Shown piece by piece: positions 57,481 through 64,000 of a stretch of 64,000 nucleotides of DNA; the stretch's first letter is position 1; the number at the start of each line of letters is the position of its first letter. The notes under the pieces were generated by a model, which saw only the letters and a program-made list of their open reading frames with translations, did not search any database and was not told where the DNA came from. This DNA comes from Sipunculus nudus (lineage: Eukaryota > Annelida > Sipuncula > Golfingiida > Sipunculidae). The DNA is taken from NCBI GenBank assembly GCA_026874595.1, contig CM049316.1, forward strand, positions 46,703,695-46,767,694, read 5' to 3'. A program made the translations under genes and the position numbers.

Positions 57481-59039
57481 TGAAAATAGGCTACCCTTCC
57501 TTGAAGAAGATCACTCAAAATGAAACAAAGGGTGTATACCTCCCTTAAGCTTGATTGAACTGTGCCTCTCATACTAGCTGTAGGCTGTTCTATTTCTGGG
57601 AACAGTGAAGCTTCCTTGTTTTGAATTCATCCCTCAGATGTCAGCACAAGTTGCAGTGCCCTATATTTTTTTAAAGCAAACATACAAACACAAAAGTGAT
57701 CTGAAATGTGATCAGCTCCAAGATTACTCAATAAGTTATAATAATATTTTTTTTAAATGTGTGGAAAGACAGATCTTTTCATAGTGCTAGTTCATCCGTA
57801 TCAAGATGCTAATACAGGGACATTTTCCCCTGCAGATGGCCTCTCTCAGTCCCATGTTTCGCTTCACAAGCATGAACATTTAATGGAAGTGTATGTGGAC
57901 TGGTAATACAATGTGGATGAGTATATAAAAATGACAGACTGTTTAAAACTGTTAATTCAGTTTCTGTAAGATTCACCTTGGGTTGGCAGAGGTGACATTT
58001 CTGTAAACAGTGGTCCTCTAGTTCTTAACTTGGCCAATACCCTATCTTGAATTTTCCTTTCTTGTCTTGCATCAGTGAATGTATATGTCTGTCTTTCTGC
58101 TTCACAGCTGAATGTTTATTGTTCTGATGTTATTGTAATGATTCCATTCCAGAAGATGATGGTTTTTAATAAAGCATTTATATCAAAAGTCACATGGATT
58201 AGTATCTACATATGCTAGACTTAATATCACTTCTGTCTGATTGACTTTGTGTATATATAGTGGCAGTTCTGGGTTGGTCATACTGCAGGAGAAAGATTTC
58301 TGTCTGATCTAATGCAGGACAGCAGAGTGCTATCACAGAAACCATGCTCAACTTCTATTATATCTGTCCAGATGATATGGCCATATATTACATTCATATC
58401 TCAATGGAGACCTCCATTTTTCATTGGCATCCAGGGAGCGGGCCATATTTCAGTCATCTCTTTCAAGATAACAGGCTGTGTATTCATCATACCTGTCTGT
58501 TACAGCCCAGCAGTCTTGTACACACTGCAGGGTGCTGAAGGAGCGGCTGGCCCAGCCGGCCTCAGTGTTACCACCCCGTATGTCGTTATAGAATAAAAAA
58601 AACTCTGGGGAAATTAAACCCTGTTCCCAGGCCTTCAAAATTCATCATATCTTTTTAAATCCTCATAGGGGAGAGGTCATGGAATTTCCACATTAAGCTT
58701 TATAAAAAATGTAAGCTTACTGTAATTTGTGTATCAGCTGTAGATTATATATATTGTTCTCATATTTATTTATTTGGCCTGTTTTCAGTCTCAACCTTTA
58801 ACATTTGGTAATAAAAACTGACTTATTTTTTGTACCATGTACCTACTTGATGACTTCAACAAATAACAAGAGTGTGAATTATTGACTTGAGATCTGACTG
58901 TCTGTGAGTGATATTGGAAAAGGAAAATGTGTTCTCATAGTTTGCTGTGCATGATACCTTATATGTTTTATTATTGGTTTCAATTCAATTTTATGAACAG
59001 GTTGATGTAAAAGAAAATAGGGGTTTATTCTGTCACATG
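57481..59039. other. Unique DNA
   Basis: The stretch 58300-58600 is open in two overlapping plus frames (94 and 64 codons) and one minus frame; the 94-codon frame ends in an Ala/Gly/Pro-rich tail. None resembles a known family, and the competing frames argue for chance. Otherwise AT-rich. Confidence 0.35.
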
Positions 59040-60137
59040 ACTGAAGCGTGAGAGATACTATAATTTCAGCATGGTCCCACTGGTCTATTTCTGGTAAAAA
59101 TTACAAAAAAAATATATTTTTTACTAGAATGGGTGGATGAAATTTCCTGAAATATTGAATGGATCTTGGAGAGCTTTGTCTTGTATGGAAGACTGGTGGC
59201 ACCACCTGCACTAATTTTCTGTCTAATTTCTCTGACTTAAGTCACCTGAGCTGCATAGCGTTCATGCTCTGTGTGTAGGCCATCTCATCATCATGTCATC
59301 CATTAACAGATAAAACTGGTGACCTTGATGTACAAGGCCATATCAGACAAAATGTAAAATTTTTGTGAACCTGATAACTTTGCACATTTTCTCCTCAGAT
59401 TTGATGGACAAAATGTTTCAACCAAGAAGACTTTGAAAACTTGTGACCTTGGCCTTTATCTTGAAGGTCAATATAGCTGAATTATACTTAGTCTGCAGTG
59501 TTTTTGTGATGCAAAAACTTTGGAGGTATTGTATGTGTTCCCCAGATTTTACTAACAAGTTGTTTCCATCAAGTTCTTTGATGATTTTGAATACTGGTGA
59601 CCTTGATCATATTCTTTCCTTGTACAACCTGTATAGACCAGTTGTAATTTGATTCAGTCTGCACATATGTGTGATTAATCACTTAAGGAAGAACCATGTC
59701 ACCTCAGGTGTCAGAATGTCCAGTTCTTCAAACCAGTGCTTTAGAAATCTTGTCCTTCTATTCATGATTGGATTCAGTGTTCATATATCTGTGTGACACA
59801 TGACTTAAGGAAGAACCCTGTAGTATAATAATGTTATGCTAGTCAGCTGAGCAACATGACCCATGGGTCACTTGTTTCAATTATGTCATTTGTCTTCCTA
59901 TCACTGCTACTGAACAACATGTAAGAAAAAAACTCACAAACAAATAGACAGATGTCTTTGAAAGTTGGCTTGTGTACAAAACTGGGTCCAGAGACTTATG
60001 TTAATTGGACAGCTTTGTAGGTTAAAAAAGACTTGGAATGTGTCAAAATATATGCATCAGAGGAACAGGGCTTCTTTTAAATGGGGGTTGCCTATGTCTT
60101 GGGATACTTCAGCATCTCTGATGCTAGAAATTGCTGG
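59040..60137 (+). mobile_element. Family C element C3, decayed, interrupted by A6
   Basis: Decayed C 5' sequence (…GATACTATAATTTC…GGTCCCACTGGTC) lies near 59050-59090, and a box ACTGGTGGCACCACCT at 59192-59207. The 3' end is well kept: TATGTCTTGGGATAC (60092-60106), hairpin AGCATC-TCT-GATGCT (60111-60125), 8-nt spacer, CTGG (60134-60137), then a T run. The hairpin has paired base changes compared with C2. Confidence 0.6.
59232..59874 (+). mobile_element. Family A element A6, short and 5' eroded
   Basis: It starts with the distal part of the 5' hairpin (TGACTTAAGTCACCTGAGCT, 59233 onward). It ends with GTCAGCTGAGC (59842-59852), perfect palindrome GACCCATGGGTC (59858-59869) and CTTG (59871-59874) before TTT. 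The body (about 600 bp, with 'gtgaccttg' motifs) has no ORF of note. Confidence 0.6.
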
Positions 60138-63100
60138 TTTTTGTTGTTGTTGTAATTGGGGTATTTTTTACTCTAATTTTGGTGGCAACCAAGAACCAAG
60201 TGCAGGTGAGGGTCAACCTGTGTACCATTTACTTCAGAATTATTTTTCATTCACCATGATCTTAACCATGATTTTTTACCTGGCTGGGTTATAAGGGTTA
60301 TCCTGAAATTTCATTTGCTCATTGATCTTTATTAGCCTTTTCTGTTGCACAAGACTGATGGTGCCACCTGTGAATCTACATTCATTTTTGTATATATGTT
60401 CCCACCGTATGATGCTACATAAAGTCAGTTGGTGCAGAATACCTTAAAACAATAGATATACAATGATTAATAAATAATAAATGAATGATTTCCTGTGGAC
60501 CGTACACAAGGGATATGAGATAAAACTCATTTTGACAGACAAATTTTCTCTTCAGCGCGGTGGATTGAACGTTGCATAAATTTTAATTGTTCATTAAAAA
60601 TTGAAATTAATGCAATATCTTAATAACACCCTTATCTTTCATTCCAAATATTCTCCTGTCATGCAAGTTTTGCTAGACCATAGGAATTATGAATTTTATT
60701 TATTTATTCAATAAACAAATATTTATTTATTCAAAAACAATATGTGATTAAGAAATATTATAGATATGTTTTATTGAATAAAAAATTATTTTAAAAAGTT
60801 ATTTTAGTAGAAAAGTAACTATTTCTATGAAATTGTACTCATGATCCACCATTATTTAATTTTGTATTTATAAATGAACCAGCTCTTGAATGACTTTAAA
60901 TCATGACATAAAAAAATTGCTTTCCTGTGTCAGATGTCCATATAAATATTTTTTTCATATATTATTGATATAATAAAAAAATTATTTTTATATACTTAGT
61001 TATGTGATTTATTCTGTTTTAATTGTTGAATGAATCTCCATACAGTAATAATTATTCCCACCCGCCTCTGTCCCTACCTCTAATGAAGGGACACCTGCAA
61101 TGTAGGGACACTTTGCCCATATCCCACAGGTGTCCCCTCATGACAGGTCCTGCTGTACACCTTTTAGATGCAGCATGTAGTTTGCCATGGGACAGCGGTT
61201 GGAGATAGGAATAAACCAGGATTCTCAGCCATCATAGAATCTACCTTGATTGTGAGAATAGCCAGTTTGGTTCATATATATTTCCATATGCATCTGAGAC
61301 ACCATATCATGGCTTTTGTCCCTCACATTGTAAAGTTGTGAAAGCCTGAAATAGTGTTTTCCTTTTGATATAACAGAATATTATTTCCTCCAGACTAATT
61401 TAAGATAACCAAAATAATTTACAGAAGAGAAATTTGTATAATGATGATATAAGGACTAATTTATATCATAAAAATAATTTGCCTTATGAAACTGTATAAG
61501 GACTAAAATATGTAACAAAAACTATTGCTTTTATATCACTGATAACAGTAAGGAAAGCCTTCCACCATTTCATAAATGCAGTGGTATGTAGTTAATCTTA
61601 ATAAATCAGGATGTTTTTAACATAAGATGAGACAGTTGGATATTTGTGTTATGACATGTGGGGCATCTTCAGGCCTTGAGTTTGAGTCAGGACAGGGACA
61701 TGGTGACTGGTCTCTCACATCATTCTCCTTTCATGGTTTGATATATTGTGTTCCAAGTATAAATACTTGTCGATACCAGGTCTGAATGAGCTGTAAAGGT
61801 TTGTGCCTCTGTCCCAGCTACAGGAGAATATCACTTTTCAACATGAATTGTTCAATGATCTCTGCTCTTCTGTAAAGGCAGGAATAAGCATGGCTTTTTG
61901 TAGCTTTATTGATGAACCGTGACATCGATATGCAAAAGATAGTTCAGATCATTACCTGGAACAAAAGAAATCTTACACGGCAGAAAGGTTTGTTGGTCTA
62001 TTGTAGTACAAATATCAGAAAAACATCACAACATATCATATAGAATTACAGTATGCTTAGGGGTCAGTCCCCTATGATCTCTGTGAAACTTGCTTCCCTA
62101 TCAGGTAACCACAAAAAAGTTTATCAGCATGCCAGAAATCAGTGAGGCCGTGCAGGGCTGAATGACACAACAGGAAGGTTTCAGGTGGCTAGCCATGCAT
62201 AATATATCCTGATGTTTAAATGAACACTTTTTTAGATCTGCAAAAATATGTTCTCCAGTACTTTTTCTCTTGTAGTTAGCTGTGATGTGACTTGCTCAAT
62301 GACTTTACTCATACAAGAGAACATTTTTTTACACCATTCCTCTAATCCAGTTCGTCTTAAAGGTGCACTGCGTTTTAACTCTTCCATGGCCCTCATCAAG
62401 GAATATTTATAAGCATAATTTAGGAGCGGTCTGGGGCAGAACTGAGATTTGATGTCACAAACACACTAATGATAAGACTAAACCTTAATGTAGACATGAA
62501 TTGTCTAAATAATAATTTTAAAAAATAATAATAATAAAAAAAGGAGCATCAGCATTCAGTTATGATGGTAATTTAAGGTACCAAGTTAAAGTGAAAGTAG
62601 ATGGGGTAATAAAGACATGTGGTAATCATCTCTCTGTTAATTGAACAAGATTTTGACAATAAATTTATGACATTGTAATTTGCTACACATATTTTGAATT
62701 ATATTTCTCAATATGTTTTAGGATAGTTGCTCCAGCTCTATGGAACAGTTTACCTAACATTGTAAAACATGCTTTTATTAGTTACTCTTAAATCGCTTTA
62801 ATTAAGGCAATTATTTAAATCATACTGTATTTTAACTCTTACTTGCTCTAATTTTATCAGTCTTACTTTTCATAGGATTGTATGTTTTACTGCAGCTTTT
62901 ATGCTCTAATTGAACAGCACTTTAGGGCAGTTTATTTCTGGATTAAGGCTTTATAGATACTATCAGTAATAATAAAATTAATCATAATAATATATCATAT
63001 CATATGTGAGTAAAATTTTTGGATTCTGATATGTGAATTGCGGTTTTATTATTAAAGCTGCAATGGAAGTTCAAACAAGTATTCACACTGGGTTCAATGT

Positions 63101-63179
63101 AAAATATTTATTGCTCATAAGAAATTTATCACACAGAAAAAAAAACAGGGATATTGTTAGTTGAAAAGACTATATAAGT
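60138..63179. other. Unique AT-rich DNA
   Basis: No transposon ends or tandem arrays. A GTT run lies at 60140-60152; a last GATGGTGCCACCTG box near 60356 hints at another decayed element fragment. A GC-richer stretch at 61060-61210 carries a 61-codon frame without features. Confidence 0.4.
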
Positions 63180-63700
63180 TTTATGTGTATCCCTTCATTT
63201 CAGCTTTCATTGAACTGACCGTAATTACAATGATGAAGCTGCTGATTACAGTGTGCGTTACAGTTGGTAACGTGATGATAACTGTAATTAAGGCGCTGAT
63301 GACGGTGAATATAAAAAGGTTGACATGATTTTCAAGTGTGTTCCTCCAGCCATTTGACCAGTTTATAACAAAGAGATCTGAGGAGATCAGAAGGGATCAA
63401 TGGTGAATGTGTGCAGGTATAATCTAATCACTATTTGGTGTGAGTTTATAATATTGATGGTTATGATGATCTTAAGAAGAAATACTGAGGCGCTTTCATC
63501 TACCTTATTAATTCAAGAAGAAAAGTCTTAATAAAAGACACTTCTAAAAGGAAGGGGGCCATTTCTACTTGTCCAAATGGGCCTGATTAATGTGTTGTGT
63601 GATGCGCGTCATTTTTATCTGATCTTGATCATGTGCGTCACAGTGTTTATTGTTGCAAATGGTTGCAGGGCATCAAAGTACAAATTAAGAATGTAAACCC
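63180..63700. promoter_or_regulatory. Candidate enhancer-like block with homeodomain and CRE-like motifs
   Basis: 63220-63300 carries GTAATTAC, TGATTACAG and TGTAATTAAGG, that is, several TAATTA/TGATTA homeodomain cores within 80 bp. 63600-63670 carries TGATGCGCGTCA and GTGCGTCA (CRE/AP-1-like half sites) and GTTTATTGTTG (forkhead-like). The sequence is unique and has no coding frame. The regulatory role is inferred from motif density. Confidence 0.25.
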
Positions 63701-63830
63701 TGAAGTGTACCAAGGGTCTGTTTGATGTGCCATGCAAAGGAGCTGCATGGGTATCTTCTCAGTTGAATGAAATATTTACATGCAGCTTATAGATCTGATC
63801 ATGTCCACCCAGGTGATGTGGCACTGAGGA

Positions 63831-63856
63831 CACCAGGTGAACAGTCTCACCTGGTG
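63831..63856. repeat. Perfect 10-bp inverted repeat with CAGGTG E-boxes
   Basis: CACCAGGTGA (63831-63840), a 6-nt spacer, TCACCTGGTG (63847-63856). Each arm contains CAGGTG, and a third CAGGTG lies at 63810-63815. The sequence to the window end (63857-64000) is GC-richer and unique. Confidence 0.6.
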
Positions 63857-64000
63857 CACCCAGCATGTAGCTTCTGGATGTCACTGTCACAGGATGCTGC
63901 AGCCTTCATCTAGCCTGCCAGTGCTGTGTGTCCAGACCTTCCAGACAGCAGGCTGTAATGTACAGTCATTCAGAACCTGATAATGCTCACCTCAGCCCAG

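Noticed and set aside
58312-58596. 94-codon ORF with an Ala/Gly/Pro-rich C-terminus as an exon
   Set aside because: Two other frames are open over the same DNA and no family resemblance or splice signal supports it.
3036-60137. An autonomous transposon (Rep/helicase, DDE transposase or reverse transcriptase) in the window
   Set aside because: No open or broken frame with recognisable motifs of these enzymes was found; all elements appear non-autonomous.

Overview
This window looks like about 64 kb of AT-rich, repeat-loaded non-coding DNA from an invertebrate, most likely a bivalve mollusc or a close lophotrochozoan relative. The organism call is an inference from the repeats: hairpin-ended elements beginning AGCTCAGCTGA, TATGCCCC or GTATCCCC are of a kind I associate with bivalve genomes. 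No bacterial or viral gene organisation is present. The only coding sequence I can support is a partial exon at the left edge (1-269, + strand). It encodes a Gln/Pro/Ser/Thr-rich stretch typical of a transcription-factor activation domain and ends at a strong splice donor. The rest is best read as a very long intron of that gene and/or intergenic DNA.

Almost all recognisable structure is mobile or tandem. I use working labels for six repeat families. Family A starts AGCTCAGCTGAC and ends GACCCATGGGTC-CCTTG. Family B starts AGCGAACTTG and ends AGGCCTGTAGGCCTTG. Family C starts GTATCCCCAGAC and ends with a hairpin plus CTAG or CTGG. Family D starts TATGCCCC and ends GTGTCGTTCCGACAC-ATCTAG. Family E starts TAGCCCTCAGC and ends CTAG. 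Family F ends with hairpin TAGTCG..CGACTA plus CTAG. Their bodies differ, but in A, C and D the same layout is complete: an imperfect hairpin at the 5' end, tandem core units, an inverted copy of the 5' terminus just inside the 3' end, a short 3' hairpin, then CTRR or CTTG followed by T. This is the published layout of non-autonomous Helentrons (HINEs, the Helitron relatives). No Rep/helicase gene is visible.

Layout: 1-269 exon; 270-3035 intron with a B fragment; 3039-5654 element A1 carrying a TA-flanked pogo-like MITE (4513-5322); 8288-9581 element C1; 9583-9757 a long inverted repeat; 10045-14475 element A3 split by B, which in turn contains F; 14800-15126 a tRNA-derived SINE on the minus strand; 19380-20560 minisatellites; 21290-27275 a 31-bp satellite split by C2 and A2; 28105-29979 an 80-bp satellite; 30449-30811 and 48016-48409 a pair of hAT-like MITEs; 32211-37690 composite A4 with D1 inside; 40339 and 51991 (AT)n; 52242-53605 element D2; 54689-57288 a three-level nest A5 > D3 > E; 59040-60137 C3 interrupted by A6. 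The unique DNA between them contains a few GC-richer islands that could be regulatory.

Functionally there is no pathway to reconstruct. The most interesting content is the shared blueprint of the element families, the paired changes that keep their 3' hairpins foldable, their repeated insertion into T-tracts, and two motifs they multiply: a palindrome AGGTGGCGCCACCT, which resembles the insect CTCF core on both strands, and AGGTCA direct repeats that match nuclear-receptor sites.
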